A DNA stretch of 64,000 nucleotides from Streptomyces sp. NRRL S-244. GTDB lineage: Bacteria > Actinomycetota > Actinomycetes > Streptomycetales > Streptomycetaceae. The notes beneath the pieces are model-generated. The model was given only the letters and a program-made list of their open reading frames with translations, had not been told where the DNA came from and ran no database searches. The position numbers and the translations under genes were made by a program. Below are positions 37,226-46,533 of the stretch, piece after piece (the stretch's first letter is position 1; each line of letters opens with the position of its first letter). The stretch lies in the NCBI RefSeq assembly GCF_000717915.1, contig NZ_JOCX01000034.1, positions 1-64,000 on the forward strand, given 5' to 3'.

Positions 37226-38571
37226 GCGTTCACCTCCGTGTCAGCCCAGAGGGTCGACTTCTTGGGGTCGAAGGGGCAGCCCTTGCCCGTGATGTGCTGC
37301 TCGTACTCCTCGCGGAAGTACTTGAGCGAGGAGAAGATCGGGCTGGCGGCGCCGTCTCCGAGGGCGCAGAACGACTTGCCGTTGATGTTGTCGGCGATGT
37401 CGTTCAGCTTGTCGAGGTCGGACATGACGCCCTTGCCGGCCTCGATGTCGCGGAGCAACTGGACCAGCCAGTACGTGCCTTCGCGGCAGGGAGTGCACTT
37501 GCCGCAGGACTCGTGGGCGTAGAACTCGGTCCAGCGGGTGACGGCCCGCACCACGCAGGTCGTCTCGTCGAAGCACTGGAGAGCCTTGGTGCCGAGCATG
37601 GAGCCGGCCGCGCCGACGCCCTCGTAGTCCAGCGGGACGTCCAGGTGCTCGTCCGTGAACATGGGGGTGGACGAGCCGCCCGGGGTCCAGAACTTCAGCC
37701 GGTGCCCGGGGCGCATCCCGCCGCTCATGTCGAGCAGCTGGCGCAGGGTGATGCCGAGCGGGGCCTCGTACTGGCCGGGGCCGGCGACGTGCCCGGAGAG
37801 CGAGTACAGGGTGAAGCCGGGGGACTTCTCGGTGCCCATCGACTTGAACCAGTCCTTGCCCCGGTTCAGGATCGCGGGAACCGAGGCGATGGACTCCACG
37901 TTGTTGACGACAGTGGGGCACGCGTAGAGCCCCTCGACGGCAGGGAAGGGGGGACGCAGCCGGGGCTGACCGCGCCGGCCTTCGAGGGAGTCGAGGAGTG
38001 CCGTCTCCTCACCGCAGATGTACGCGCCCGCCCCCGCGTGCACCGTGATGTCGAGCTTCAGTCCGCTCCCGAGGATGTCCTCCCCGAGGTATCCGGCCTC
38101 GTACGCCTCGCGCACCGCCTCGTGCAGGCGCCGCAGGACCGGCACGACCTCGCCGCGCAGGTAGATGAAGGCGTGCTCCGACCGGATCGCGTAGCAGGCA
38201 ATGATCATTCCCTCGATGAGGGAGTGCGGGTTGGCGAAGAGAAGGGGGATGTCCTTGCAGGTTCCCGGCTCCGACTCGTCCGCGTTCACGACGAGGTAGT
38301 GCGGCTTTCCGTCGCCCTGCGGGATGAACTGCCACTTCATTCCGGTGGGGAAGCCCGCGCCGCCGCGGCCGCGCAGACCGGAGTCCTTCACGTATGCGAT
38401 GAGGTCGTCCGGGGTCATCGCGAGCGCCTTGCGCAGGCCCTCGTACCCCTCGTGGCGCCGGTAGGTGTCCAGCGTCCACGACTGCGGCTCGTCCCAGAAG
38501 GCCGACAGCACGGGCGCCAGCAGCTTCTCCGGGGCGCCGTTCTCATGCATTTCGGCAGTCACCGTCATCAC
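37222..38571 (-). CDS. nuoF: NADH-quinone oxidoreductase subunit F
   Basis: NADH-oxidising subunit with FMN and cluster N3, 449 residues. [18 protein letters not shown] and [19 protein letters not shown] are the NADH- and FMN-binding segments; [11 protein letters not shown] plus the later Cys in [13 protein letters not shown] ligate N3. Two adjacent ATGs (38571 and 38568) are possible starts; both overlap or abut the nuoE stop. Confidence 0.97.
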   Translation of the reverse strand: MMTVTAEMHENGAPEKLLAPVLSAFWDEPQSWTLDTYRRHEGYEGLRKALAMTPDDLIAYVKDSGLRGRGGAGFPTGMKWQFIPQGDGKPHYLVVNADESEPGTCKDIPLLFANPHSLIEGMIIACYAIRSEHAFIYLRGEVVPVLRRLHEAVREAYEAGYLGEDILGSGLKLDITVHAGAGAYICGEETALLDSLEGRRGQPRLRPPFPAVEGLYACPTVVNNVESIASVPAILNRGKDWFKSMGTEKSPGFTLYSLSGHVAGPGQYEAPLGITLRQLLDMSGGMRPGHRLKFWTPGGSSTPMFTDEHLDVPLDYEGVGAAGSMLGTKALQCFDETTCVVRAVTRWTEFYAHESCGKCTPCREGTYWLVQLLRDIEAGKGVMSDLDKLNDIADNINGKSFCALGDGAASPIFSSLKYFREEYEQHITGKGCPFDPKKSTLWADTEVNA

Positions 38572-39314
38572 TCCCCCTCCTCGGTGGCAGCAGAAGCCTC
38601 ACCACGCGGGTGCACGACCTTGCCGAGCTGCGGGGTCTCGCCGCGCGCGATGCGCAGCCCGATCAGGGAGGCGGGGCCGGCGCCGCCGCTCGCCTCGACC
38701 GCGCCCTCGCGCTCGTCCGGGAAGCCCGCCAGGATCCGGGCCGTCTCCTTGTACGTGCACAGCGGCGCGCCCCGGGTCGGCGCGACGGGCCGGCCGGCGA
38801 TCAGGTCGTCGACCATGGCCTTGGCGGACTCGGGGGTCTGGTTGTCGAAGAACTCCCAGTTGACCATCACCACGGGGGCGTAGTCGCAGGCCGCGTTGCA
38901 CTCGATGTGCTCCAGCGTGACCTTGCCGTCCGGGGTGGTCTCGTTGTTGCCGACCCCGAGGTGCTGCTTGAGCTCGTCGAAGATCGCGTCGCCGCCCATG
39001 ACCGCGCACAGGGTGTTCGTGCAGACGCCGACCTGGTAGTCGCCCGAGGCCTTGCGCCGGTACATCGTGTAGAAGGTGGCCACGGCGGTGACCTCGGCGG
39101 TGGTCAGGCCCAGCACCTCGGCGCAGAACCGGATGCCGGTGCGCGAGACGAATCCCTCTTCCGCCTGGGTCAGGTGCAGCAGCGGCAGCAGCGCGGAGCG
39201 GCTGTCGGGGTAGCGGGCGACGACCTCCTTCGCGTCCGCTTCGAGCCGGGCGCGTACGTCGGCCGGGAAATCGGGGGCGGGAAGCTGCGGCATCCCCAGT
39301 TGGACGTCGGTCAT
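38568..39314 (-). CDS. nuoE: NADH-quinone oxidoreductase subunit E
   Basis: Thioredoxin-like subunit with [2Fe-2S] cluster N1a bound by Cys98, Cys103, Cys139 and Cys143 (CTNTLC ... CNAAC). At 248 residues it has a C-terminal extension of about 70 residues ([18 protein letters not shown] onward) not found in E. coli. ATG 39314 overlaps the nuoD stop by four bases. Confidence 0.96.
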   Translation of the reverse strand: MTDVQLGMPQLPAPDFPADVRARLEADAKEVVARYPDSRSALLPLLHLTQAEEGFVSRTGIRFCAEVLGLTTAEVTAVATFYTMYRRKASGDYQVGVCTNTLCAVMGGDAIFDELKQHLGVGNNETTPDGKVTLEHIECNAACDYAPVVMVNWEFFDNQTPESAKAMVDDLIAGRPVAPTRGAPLCTYKETARILAGFPDEREGAVEASGGAGPASLIGLRIARGETPQLGKVVHPRGEASAATEEGE

Positions 39315-40666
39315 CGGTCGACGCCTCCCATCACGGGGTCGATGGAGGCGACGGCGACGATGACGTCGGCGACCTGGCCGCCCTCGCACATCGCTGCCAT
39401 GGCCTGCAGGTTGGTGAAGGACGGGTCGCGGAAGTGGACCCGGTAGGGGCGGGTGCCGCCGTCGGAGACGACGTGGACGCCGAGCTCGCCCTTGGGGGAT
39501 TCGACCGCCGCGTACGCCTGTCCGGCCGGTACCCGGAAGCCCTCGGTCACCAGCTTGAAGTGGTGGATGAGGGCCTCCATGGAGGTGCCCATGATGTTCT
39601 TGATGTGGTCGAGCGAGTTGCCGAGGCCGTCCGGTCCCATCGCGAGCTGCGCCGGCCAGGCGATCTTCTTGTCGGCGACCATGACCGGGCCCGGCTCCAG
39701 CCGCTCCAGGCACTGTTCGACGATCCGCAGGGACTGGCGCATCTCCTCCAGGCGGATCAGGAACCGCCCGTACGAGTCGCAGCTCTCGGTGGTCGGCACG
39801 TCGAACTCGTAGGTCTCGTACCCGCAGTACGGGTCCGACTTGCGCAGGTCGTGCGGCAGGCCGGCGGAGCGCAGGATCGGGCCGGTGGCGCCCAGCGCCA
39901 TGCAGCCGGTGAGGTCGAGGTAGCCGACGTCCTGCATGCGGGCCTTGAAGATGGGGTTGCCGGTGGCGAGCTTGTCGTACTCCGGCAGGTTCTTCTTCAT
40001 GGTCTTGAGGAAGTCGCGCAGCTGGTCCACGGCGCCCGGGGGCAGGTCCTGGGCGAGGCCGCCGGGGCGGACGAACGCGTGGTTCATGCGCAGGCCGGTG
40101 ATCAGCTCGAAGATGTCGAGGATCAGCTCGCGGTCCCGGAACCCGTAGATCATGATCGTGGTCGCGCCCAGCTCCATGCCGCCGGTGGCGATGCACACCA
40201 GGTGGGAGGAGAGCCGGTTGAGCTCCATCAGCAGGACGCGGATGACGGTGGCGCGGTCCGGGATCTGGTCGGTGATGCCGAGCAGCTTCTCGACGCCGAG
40301 GCAGTACGCCGTCTCGTTGAAGAACGGCGTCAGGTAGTCCATGCGCGTCACGAAGGTGGTGCCCTGCGTCCAGTTCCGGAATTCGAGGTTCTTCTCGATG
40401 CCGGTGTGCAGGTAGCCGATGCCGCAGCGGGCCTCGGTGACCGTCTCGCCGTCGATCTCCAGGATCAGCCGGAGCACGCCGTGGGTGGACGGGTGCTGCG
40501 GGCCCATGTTGACGACGATCCGCTCGTCGTCGGCCTTCGCCGCGGACTGGACGATCTCGTCCCAGTCGCCGCCGGTGACGGTGTAGACGGTGCCTTCGGT
40601 GGTCTCCCGGGAGGCCGCGTGGTTCGAGGAGGCGCCGTTTTCCGCGTGGTTCGAGGTGGGGGACAT
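39311..40666 (-). CDS. nuoD: NADH-quinone oxidoreductase subunit D
   Basis: 49-kDa-type subunit of 451 residues that forms the quinone site with Nuo[21 protein letters not shown] contains the quinone-site histidine; [20 protein letters not shown] and the C-terminal DPVMGGVDR are diagnostic. The N-terminal 30 residues (polar, Asn/Ser-rich) precede the conserved fold. One-base overlap with nuoC. Confidence 0.97.
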   Translation of the reverse strand: MSPTSNHAENGASSNHAASRETTEGTVYTVTGGDWDEIVQSAAKADDERIVVNMGPQHPSTHGVLRLILEIDGETVTEARCGIGYLHTGIEKNLEFRNWTQGTTFVTRMDYLTPFFNETAYCLGVEKLLGITDQIPDRATVIRVLLMELNRLSSHLVCIATGGMELGATTIMIYGFRDRELILDIFELITGLRMNHAFVRPGGLAQDLPPGAVDQLRDFLKTMKKNLPEYDKLATGNPIFKARMQDVGYLDLTGCMALGATGPILRSAGLPHDLRKSDPYCGYETYEFDVPTTESCDSYGRFLIRLEEMRQSLRIVEQCLERLEPGPVMVADKKIAWPAQLAMGPDGLGNSLDHIKNIMGTSMEALIHHFKLVTEGFRVPAGQAYAAVESPKGELGVHVVSDGGTRPYRVHFRDPSFTNLQAMAAMCEGGQVADVIVAVASIDPVMGGVDR

Positions 40667-41385
40667 CAGCTGTACGACCTCCGCTGGTCGGGAGCCGGGA
40701 TCTGGGCGCCCTTGTACTCGATGGGGATGCCGCCGAGCGGGTAGTCCTTGCGCTGCGGGAAGCCCTGCCAGTCGTCCGGCATCATGATCCGGGTGAGCGC
40801 CGGGTGCCCGTCGAAGACCAGGCCGAAGAAGTCGTACGTCTCGCGCTCGTGCCAGTCGTTCGTCGGATAGACGGAGACGAGTGACGGAACGTGCGGGTCG
40901 GCGTCCGCGACCGAGACCTCCACGCGCACCACGCGGCCGTGGGTGATCGAGCGCAGGTGGTAGACGGCGTGCAGCTCGCGGCTCTTGTCGTCGGGGAAGT
41001 GGACGCCGCAGACCCCGGTGCAGAGCTCGAAGCGCAGGGCCGGGTCGTCGCGCAGGGTCTTCGCGACGCGGACGAGGTGCTCGCGGGCGATGTGGAGCGT
41101 CAGCTCGCCCCGGTCGACGACGACCTTCTCGATCGCGTTCTCCGGGAGCAGGTCCTGCTCCTCCAGGGCCCCTTCGAGCTCGTCGACGACCTCGTCGAAG
41201 TAGGAACCGTACGGGCGGTGGCTCGCGCCGGGCATGGCCACGGTGCGGACGAGGCCGCCGTAGCCGCTGGTGTCGCCGCCGCCCGCGGCACCGAACATGC
41301 CCTTGCGGACGCCGATGACCTCGGGGCCCTGGGCGCGCGGCGCAGGGACGTTGCTGCCGTTCTCCGGCTCTTGGGTCTCGCTCAC
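40666..41385 (-). CDS. nuoC: NADH-quinone oxidoreductase subunit C
   Basis: 30-kDa-type peripheral subunit of 239 residues. [19 protein letters not shown] and [20 protein letters not shown] with the following [19 protein letters not shown] are the family motifs. It is separate from nuoD, unlike the E. coli CD fusion. Overlaps nuoB by four bases. Confidence 0.97.
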   Translation of the reverse strand: MSETQEPENGSNVPAPRAQGPEVIGVRKGMFGAAGGGDTSGYGGLVRTVAMPGASHRPYGSYFDEVVDELEGALEEQDLLPENAIEKVVVDRGELTLHIAREHLVRVAKTLRDDPALRFELCTGVCGVHFPDDKSRELHAVYHLRSITHGRVVRVEVSVADADPHVPSLVSVYPTNDWHERETYDFFGLVFDGHPALTRIMMPDDWQGFPQRKDYPLGGIPIEYKGAQIPAPDQRRSYS

Positions 41386-41936
41386 CGGAGCAGCCCCTTC
41401 ATCTCGATCGTGGGGAGGGCCTTGAGGGCCGCCTCCTCCGCCTCTCGCGCCGCCTCTTCCCGGTTCACGCCGAGCTTTCCGCCCTGGATCTTCTGGTGGA
41501 GCTTGAGGATCGCGTCCATCAGCATCTCGGGGCGCGGCGGGCAGCCGGGGAGATAGATGTCCACCGGGACGATGTGGTCGACACCCTGGACAATCGCGTA
41601 GTTATTGAACATTCCGCCTGAAGATGCGCAAACCCCCATGGAGATGACCCATTTGGGAGCGGGCATCTGGTCGTACACCTGCCGCAGCACCGGCGCCATC
41701 TTCTGGCTGACCCGCCCGGCCACGATCATCAGATCGGCCTGGCGCGGGGATCCGCGGAAGACCTCCATGCCGAAGCGGGCCAGGTCGTACCGGCCCGCTC
41801 CGGTGGTCATCATCTCGATGGCGCAGCAGGCCAGGCCGAAGGTCGCGGGGAACACGGATGACTTGCGCACCCAGCCCGCGGCCTGTTCGACGGTGGTCAG
41901 CAGAAAGCCGCTCGGCAGCTTCTCTTCCAGTCCCAT
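41382..41936 (-). CDS. nuoB: NADH-quinone oxidoreductase subunit B
   Basis: PSST-type subunit of 184 residues holding cluster N2. Ligands are the tandem Cys37-Cys38 ([11 protein letters not shown]), a Cys in [15 protein letters not shown] and one in [13 protein letters not shown]. It starts 15 bases after nuoA. Confidence 0.98.
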   Translation of the reverse strand: MGLEEKLPSGFLLTTVEQAAGWVRKSSVFPATFGLACCAIEMMTTGAGRYDLARFGMEVFRGSPRQADLMIVAGRVSQKMAPVLRQVYDQMPAPKWVISMGVCASSGGMFNNYAIVQGVDHIVPVDIYLPGCPPRPEMLMDAILKLHQKIQGGKLGVNREEAAREAEEAALKALPTIEMKGLLR

Positions 41937-41951
41937 GGGAAATTCAGCCCC

Positions 41952-42311
41952 TCAGTCCCATTCCAGGCCGCCGCGGCGCCACACGTAGGCGTAGGCGACG
42001 AAGACGGTGAGCACGAAGAGCAGCATCTCGACGAGCCCGAAGATCCCCAGGGAGTCGAAGGTGACGGCCCAGGGGTAGAGGAAGACAACTTCGATGTCGA
42101 AGACGATGAAGAGCATCGCCGTCAGGTAGTACTTGATGGGGAAGCGACCGCCACCGGCCGGCGTGGGCGTCGGCTCGATGCCGCACTCGTACGCCTCGAG
42201 CTTCGCCCGGTTGTACCGTTTTGGGCCGATCAGCGTGGCCATGACCACGGAGAAGATCGCAAACCCTGCGCCGAGGGCGCCGAGCACGAGGATGGGCGCG
42301 TACGCATTCAC
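41952..42311 (-). CDS. nuoA: NADH-quinone oxidoreductase subunit A
   Basis: Three-helix membrane subunit of 119 residues and first gene of the operon. YECGIEPTPTP (loop 1 cysteine) and YYLTAMLFIVFDIEVVFLYP are diagnostic. GTG 42311 is chosen for its AAGGAG site seven bases upstream; the open frame up to 42422 has no conserved residues. Confidence 0.97.
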   Translation of the reverse strand: MNAYAPILVLGALGAGFAIFSVVMATLIGPKRYNRAKLEAYECGIEPTPTPAGGGRFPIKYYLTAMLFIVFDIEVVFLYPWAVTFDSLGIFGLVEMLLFVLTVFVAYAYVWRRGGLEWD

Positions 42312-42457
42312 GCTCCTCGCTCCTTCCAGTCGTCCTTGACCGTTGGACCGCTGTGCCGGCGCCGAGCGAGCCGCCCCGCGAAGATCGCCCAACTCGACGA
42401 GATCGCATGTGAGGCAGTTCACAAGCCGGACTGCTGCGCATCTTATGCCCGGTGGTC

Positions 42458-42542
42458 TGTGATCTGCGACACGGGTAACAACAACGAGTTTGTGATCTCC
42501 ACCACCTGACGAACGATCATGAAGTCCGATGAGCTGTGATCT
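42458..42542. repeat. Three phased TGTGATCT repeats upstream of nuoA
   Basis: TGTGATCT occurs at 42458, 42491 and 42535, same strand, spaced 33 and 44 bases, close to three and four helical turns. The second copy is one base off the Crp-type motif (GTGATCTCCACCAC). Face-of-helix spacing suggests cooperative regulator binding. Confidence 0.45.
42459..42472. promoter_or_regulatory. Crp-type site upstream of nuoA
   Basis: GTGATCTGCGACAC matches exactly the GTG-N6-GNCAC motif reported for Streptomyces Crp. It lies 148 bases before nuoA. It is part of the first of three TGTGATCT copies. Confidence 0.45.
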
Positions 42543-42861
42543 TCATACGCGAAGCATCCACATGATCACCAAAGGTGACATCCGACCCCGTTACCGCAGG
42601 TAGAAGGGTGATGGCACTATCAAACGATGGCGGGTGCAGGCAAATTTGCGAGATCAAGCCTTGCACGGTAAAGGAAATCGCCGTCGCCCGGCCGGGGGAG
42701 GCCCCGGGGACGGGAGTGGACGGACGAAAAGAGGGGCGGGACGCGTGCGCGCGTTCACGAGCGGCGGGCCCGGGCGGCCGGCCCGCCGGGGGCGGCGCCC
42801 CACGGGAAGTTCACGGACGGATCACGGACGGACCACAGAGCCCTCACAGTGAGACGGTTCT

Positions 42862-42875
42862 GTGACCTGCGCCAC
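42862..42875. promoter_or_regulatory. Crp-type site upstream of the NlpC/P60 gene
   Basis: GTGACCTGCGCCAC is a second exact match to GTG-N6-GNCAC, 240 bases before the hydrolase start. Cell-wall hydrolase genes are known members of the Streptomyces Crp regulon. Confidence 0.45.
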
Positions 42876-43114
42876 TCCGAATTCTTGGTTCCGAAAGCGG
42901 GCTTGGCCATCTGTCCGCAGGGATGGTAGGTCGTGGATCAATTCGGACTTATTGCGGAAACCCCTTGATCACAGCCTTGTGACGGCGTGTCCGATACGTC
43001 CGTTACGGCGTCAATAAGACGCGCGGCGCGCCCGGTTAGCCCGGTTCGCGGACAACTGTGGCGCAGACCACGTTTCTTGAAGGGAACCCGGGCCCCCTGA
43101 TAGCGGTTGTCCTC

Positions 43115-43951
43115 ATGTCCCACACCGCTCACATACCCAGCCACCGGAAGCCCCGTCGCAGCGCCTCGAAGCTCGCGGTCCGCGCCGGAGTTGCCGGTGG
43201 CGTCCTCAGCACCCTGGCGATGGCCGGCACGGCGAGCGCGTCCCCGTCCGAGCCCGTGACCGAGACGACGCTCGAAATGCCGGTCCTGAACCTGGATCTG
43301 GCCGCCGACGTCTCCTCCGCCGTCACCACCGCCGCCGAGAACACGGCCGCCGCCGCCGTCACCGGTGAGCTGCGCACCCAGGAGGAGCAGGCCCGTACGG
43401 GCGCTGCCGCCGAGGCCAAGAAGGCCAAGGAAGACGCCCAGAAGGCCGACGCCGAGAAGAAGGCGAAGGAGGAGGCGGACCGCAAGGCCGAGGCCGAGCG
43501 CGCCACCCGCAGCTCCTCCCGCACCTCGCTGCAGAACGCCTCCGCCTCCGCGGACTCCGGCGAGCAGGGCTCGGGCACCGTCACCGCCCCGGCGACCGGC
43601 TCCGCCGCCGCGGTCGTCAACTTCGCCCGCGCGCAGGTCGGCAAGGCGTACATCTCGGGCGGTACCGGCCCGTACTCCTTCGACTGCTCCGGCCTCGTCC
43701 AGGCCGCCTACCGCCAGGCCGGCATCTCCCTGCCGCGCGTGTCCCAGGACCAGTCCACGAAGGGCTCCTCGGTCTCCCTGAGCGCCCTCCAGCCGGGCGA
43801 CATCCTGTACTGGGGCCCCAGCGGCAGCGCCTACCACGTCGCCATCTACGTCGGCGGCGGCAAGTTCGTCGGCGCGCAGAACACCGGCACCGGCGTCGTC
43901 GAGCGCTCCCTGAGCTACGACCCGCCGACGGGCGCCCGCCGCGTCCTCTGA
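43115..43951 (+). CDS. Secreted NlpC/P60 peptidoglycan endopeptidase
   Basis: Wall hydrolase of 278 residues cutting peptide stems. A Tat/Sec-like signal (HRKPRRSASKLAVRAGVAGG, cleavage after TASAS) precedes an Ala/Lys/Glu-rich coiled-coil at about residues 85-135. The catalytic domain starts near 160: Cys in PYSFDCSGLVQAAYRQAG, His in GSAYHVAIYVGGG and the usual third polar position. ATG 43115 has weak ribosome-site support, but it starts the signal peptide cleanly. It acts in growth or sporulation wall turnover; a strong terminator follows. Confidence 0.92.
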   Translation: MSHTAHIPSHRKPRRSASKLAVRAGVAGGVLSTLAMAGTASASPSEPVTETTLEMPVLNLDLAADVSSAVTTAAENTAAAAVTGELRTQEEQARTGAAAEAKKAKEDAQKADAEKKAKEEADRKAEAERATRSSSRTSLQNASASADSGEQGSGTVTAPATGSAAAVVNFARAQVGKAYISGGTGPYSFDCSGLVQAAYRQAGISLPRVSQDQSTKGSSVSLSALQPGDILYWGPSGSAYHVAIYVGGGKFVGAQNTGTGVVERSLSYDPPTGARRVL

Positions 43952-44039
43952 GCTCCCTGACGTCCCCCGAGGACCCTGAGGCTCCCCAGGGGCTCCTGAG
44001 CCCCTCTCAGCGCGTCCCGGCGCGTCCAGTACGGCCCGA

Positions 44040-44081
44040 GGGCCGGCACTCCCCCGCTCGGGGGCGGAGTGCCGGCCCTTT
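44040..44081 (+). terminator. Terminator after the NlpC/P60 gene
   Basis: GGGCCGGCACTCC (44040-44052) pairs with GGAGTGCCGGCCC (44066-44078); the loop region also pairs internally, and TTT follows. Confidence 0.82.
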
Positions 44082-44150
44082 CCGCGTTCGCCGGCGCCCT
44101 GAGAGGATGGCAGGACACAGCGCCCGAATCAGGCCAGGAGGTGGCGGACC

Positions 44151-44462
44151 GTGATGACCGACGCGTACGAGGAACTCGACGGCACCGCCGACCCCACCCC
44201 TGACCCCACCCCTGTACCCGCCGCCGCCGGGCTCTTCCTGCTGGCCGTCGGCGGCTGGCTGCTGAACACCACCCGCCCGTGGCACAAACCCGGACATCCC
44301 GTCATCCTGGGGCTCGGCTGGGCCGTTGCCTTCGCGCTGCTGCTGTGGGGCGCGGTGCTGGTGGCCCGCTGCGTACGGACGGTCCACGGCGCAGAGCCCG
44401 GTGCGCCCGAAGACGACGAAGCGGGCCGAACCGGAGCAAACCCGGCCCGACCCGCTCCGTAG
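44151..44462 (+). CDS. Small two-helix membrane protein of unknown function
   Basis: Protein of 103 residues. An acidic Pro-rich N-terminus (DPTPDPTPVP) is followed by two hydrophobic helices (AAAGLFLLAVGGWLL at about 25-40; VILGLGWAVAFALLLWGAVL at about 51-70) and a charged tail. GTG 44151 is followed directly by an in-frame ATG (44154); CAGGAGGTGG precedes both. I do not recognise the family. It converges on the geranylgeranyl-reductase gene. Confidence 0.7.
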   Translation: MMTDAYEELDGTADPTPDPTPVPAAAGLFLLAVGGWLLNTTRPWHKPGHPVILGLGWAVAFALLLWGAVLVARCVRTVHGAEPGAPEDDEAGRTGANPARPAP

Positions 44463-44470
44463 GACTCGCC

Positions 44471-45754
44471 TCAGGCCTTGGGGGCCACCTTCGAGAGGCC
44501 GTTGATGATGCGGTCCATCGCGTCGCCGCCCGCCGGGTCGGTCAGGTTGGCCAGCATCTTCAGCGTGAACCGCATCAGCACCGGGTGCGTCAGGCCGCGC
44601 TGCGCGGCGACCTTCATGACCTTCGGGTTGCCGATCAGCTTCACGAAGGCGCGGCCCAGCGAGTAGTAGCCGCCGTAGGTCTCCTTGAGCACCTTCGGGT
44701 AGCTGTGCAGCGCCAGCTCGCGCTGGGCCGGGGTGGCCCGGGCGTGCGCCTGCACGATGACGTCGGCAGCGATCTGACCGGATTCCATCGCATATGCGAT
44801 GCCCTCGCCGTTGAACGGGTTGACGAGCCCGCCCGCGTCGCCGACCAGCAGCAGGCCCTTGGTGTAGTGCGGCTGCCGGTTGAAGGCCATCGGCAGGGCC
44901 GCGCCGCGGATCGGCTGCGTCATGTTCTCGGGGGTGTAGCCCCAGTCCTCCGGCATGGACGCGCACCAGGCCTTGAGGACCTCGCGCCAGTCCAGCTCCC
45001 GGAAGGCGGAGGAGGAGTTGAGGATGCCGAGGCCGACGTTGGACGTGCCGTCGCCCATGCCGAAGATCCAGCCGTAGCCGGGCAGCAGCCGGTCCTGCGC
45101 ACCGCGGCGGTCCCACAGCTCCAGCCAGGACTCCAGGTAGTCGTCGTCGTGCCGGGGCGAGGTGAAGTACGTACGGACGGCGACGCCCATCGGGCGGTCC
45201 TCGCGCCGGTGCAGGCCCATCGCGAGGGACAGGCGCGAGGAGTTGCCGTCGGCGGCGACCACGAGCGGGGCGCTGAAGGTGACCGGGGTCTTCTCCTCGC
45301 CCAGCTTCGCCTGCACGCCGGTGATGTGGCCGGTGCGGGGGTCGCGGACGGGCTCGCCGACGTTGCAGCGCTCGTACAGGCGGGCGCCGGCCTTCTGGGC
45401 CTGGCGGGCCAGGGTCTCGTCGAAGTCGTCGCGCTTGCGGACGAGTCCGTAGTCCGGGAAGGAGGCGAGTTCCGGCCAGTCCAGCTGGAGCCGCTGGCCG
45501 CCGCCGATGATCCGCAGGCCCTTGTTGCGGAGCCAGCCGGCCTCTTCGGAGACGTCGATGCCCATCGCCACCAGCTGCTTGGTGGCGCGCGGGGTCAGAC
45601 CGTCGCCGCAGACCTTCTCGCGCGGGAACGCCGTCTTCTCCAGCAGCAGGACGTCGAGTCCGGCCTTGGCGAGGTAGTAGGCGGTGGTCGAGCCGGCGGG
45701 CCCGGCCCCGACGACGATCACATCCGCGGAGTGTTCGGAGAGGGGCTCGGTCAC
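44471..45754 (-). CDS. Geranylgeranyl-reductase-family flavoprotein (MenJ-like)
   Basis: FAD-dependent reductase of 427 residues. ADVIVVGAGPAGSTTAYYLA is the N-terminal dinucleotide motif; KVCGDGLTPRATKQL is the family hallmark and LLVGDAGGLVNPFNGEGIAY the second FAD motif. Relatives saturate isoprenoid double bonds, and mycobacterial MenJ, encoded near menG and a prenyl synthase, reduces one isoprene unit of menaquinone. The same neighbours occur here, so menaquinone side-chain reduction is a reasonable inference. GTG 45754 with GGGAG upstream. Confidence 0.85.
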   Translation of the reverse strand: MTEPLSEHSADVIVVGAGPAGSTTAYYLAKAGLDVLLLEKTAFPREKVCGDGLTPRATKQLVAMGIDVSEEAGWLRNKGLRIIGGGQRLQLDWPELASFPDYGLVRKRDDFDETLARQAQKAGARLYERCNVGEPVRDPRTGHITGVQAKLGEEKTPVTFSAPLVVAADGNSSRLSLAMGLHRREDRPMGVAVRTYFTSPRHDDDYLESWLELWDRRGAQDRLLPGYGWIFGMGDGTSNVGLGILNSSSAFRELDWREVLKAWCASMPEDWGYTPENMTQPIRGAALPMAFNRQPHYTKGLLLVGDAGGLVNPFNGEGIAYAMESGQIAADVIVQAHARATPAQRELALHSYPKVLKETYGGYYSLGRAFVKLIGNPKVMKVAAQRGLTHPVLMRFTLKMLANLTDPAGGDAMDRIINGLSKVAPKA

Positions 45755-45852
45755 TGCGGGGTCTCCCGAAGGCTCGATAAGGGGTGCCCAACGGCACGGG
45801 ACATGTGCAGTCTATGCAGCGAGAGAGATCACGAACCCGAAGGGCTGCCCCG

Positions 45853-46425
45853 ATGACCGCTTCGCCCACGTCGCCCACCTCGCCCGCGTCGCCCGGCTCA
45901 CCCGGATCGCCCGGCTCGCTCCCCACCGTCCTGCTGCGCGTGCCGACCGACGAGGACGCCCGGGCCTGGCACGAGGTCTTCGACGACCCCGACGTCATGG
46001 AGTTCCTCGGCGGCCCCGCCGAGCTGTCCCTGTACGAGGAGTTCACGGCGCGGCAGCGGCTGCACGACGCACAGCTCGGCTTCTGCCTGTGGACGCTGCT
46101 GGACGCGCAGGGCGCGGTGATCGGCTTCACCGGCGCGCAGCCGTGGCCGCAGGAGAAGGCGTGGGGCCCCGTCGGCGAGATCGAGATCGGCTGGCGCCTG
46201 GGCCGCTCCGCGTGGGGCAAGGGCTATGCGTACGCGGCGGCCCTGGCCACGCTGGAGCGGGTGCGCGCGGCCGGGATCGGGCACGTGGTGGCGATGATCA
46301 ACGACGAGAACCGCCGCTCGATCGCGGTGGCGGAACGCCTGGGCATGACCCTGGCGGACCGCTTCCTCCTCCCCAACGGCGTCCGCTACGGCCGCCGCTA
46401 CGAACTCGCGCTGGCTCCCGAGTAG
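45853..46425 (+). CDS. GNAT-family acetyltransferase (RimJ/RimL type)
   Basis: Acetyltransferase of 190 residues. EIEIGWRLGRSAWGKGYAYA provides the acetyl-CoA binding loop (RxxxGKG) and INDENRRSIAVAERLGM the conserved Asn/Glu motif of the RimJ/RimL group. The first 22 residues are SPTSP/SPGSP low-complexity. ATG 45853 follows a weak purine stretch; an upstream ATG at 45784 is possible. The substrate is unknown. Confidence 0.82.
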   Translation: MTASPTSPTSPASPGSPGSPGSLPTVLLRVPTDEDARAWHEVFDDPDVMEFLGGPAELSLYEEFTARQRLHDAQLGFCLWTLLDAQGAVIGFTGAQPWPQEKAWGPVGEIEIGWRLGRSAWGKGYAYAAALATLERVRAAGIGHVVAMINDENRRSIAVAERLGMTLADRFLLPNGVRYGRRYELALAPE

Positions 46426-46533
46426 CCCCCGGCGGGCACGGGCAACGGCTCCACCGGGGGCCGGCGGACGGAGTCCGCCGCAGCGTCGCGAAGCCGGTGA
46501 GGCCCGCAAGGGCCGAGCCGAGCGAGCGGCGCG

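Larger units (their letters stand above)
42312..43114. other. Long divergent intergenic region (nuoA and NlpC/P60 promoters)
   Basis: About 800 bases with no convincing gene, the longest gap in the window. Short frames at 42575-42865 and 42634-42852 have arginine/glycine-biased composition and no ribosome site. It holds two Crp-type sites, three spaced TGTGATCT repeats and a CTCAC-A-GTGAG palindrome at 42843-42853. A small RNA or long leaders on either side are possible but not demonstrable here. Confidence 0.6.

Noticed and set aside
42491..42508. Rex operator upstream of nuoA
   Set aside because: TTGTGATCTCCACCACCT has one good half-site, but the second half does not match TCACAA.
42575..42865. 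Possible small genes in the nuoA-NlpC/P60 gap
   Set aside because: No ribosome site, biased Arg/Gly composition and no recognisable family; a Crp-type site overlaps the end.
43025..43114. ydaO (c-di-AMP) riboswitch upstream of the NlpC/P60 gene
   Set aside because: Such riboswitches precede some actinobacterial wall-hydrolase genes, but I could not find the conserved core sequences here; a covariance search would decide.
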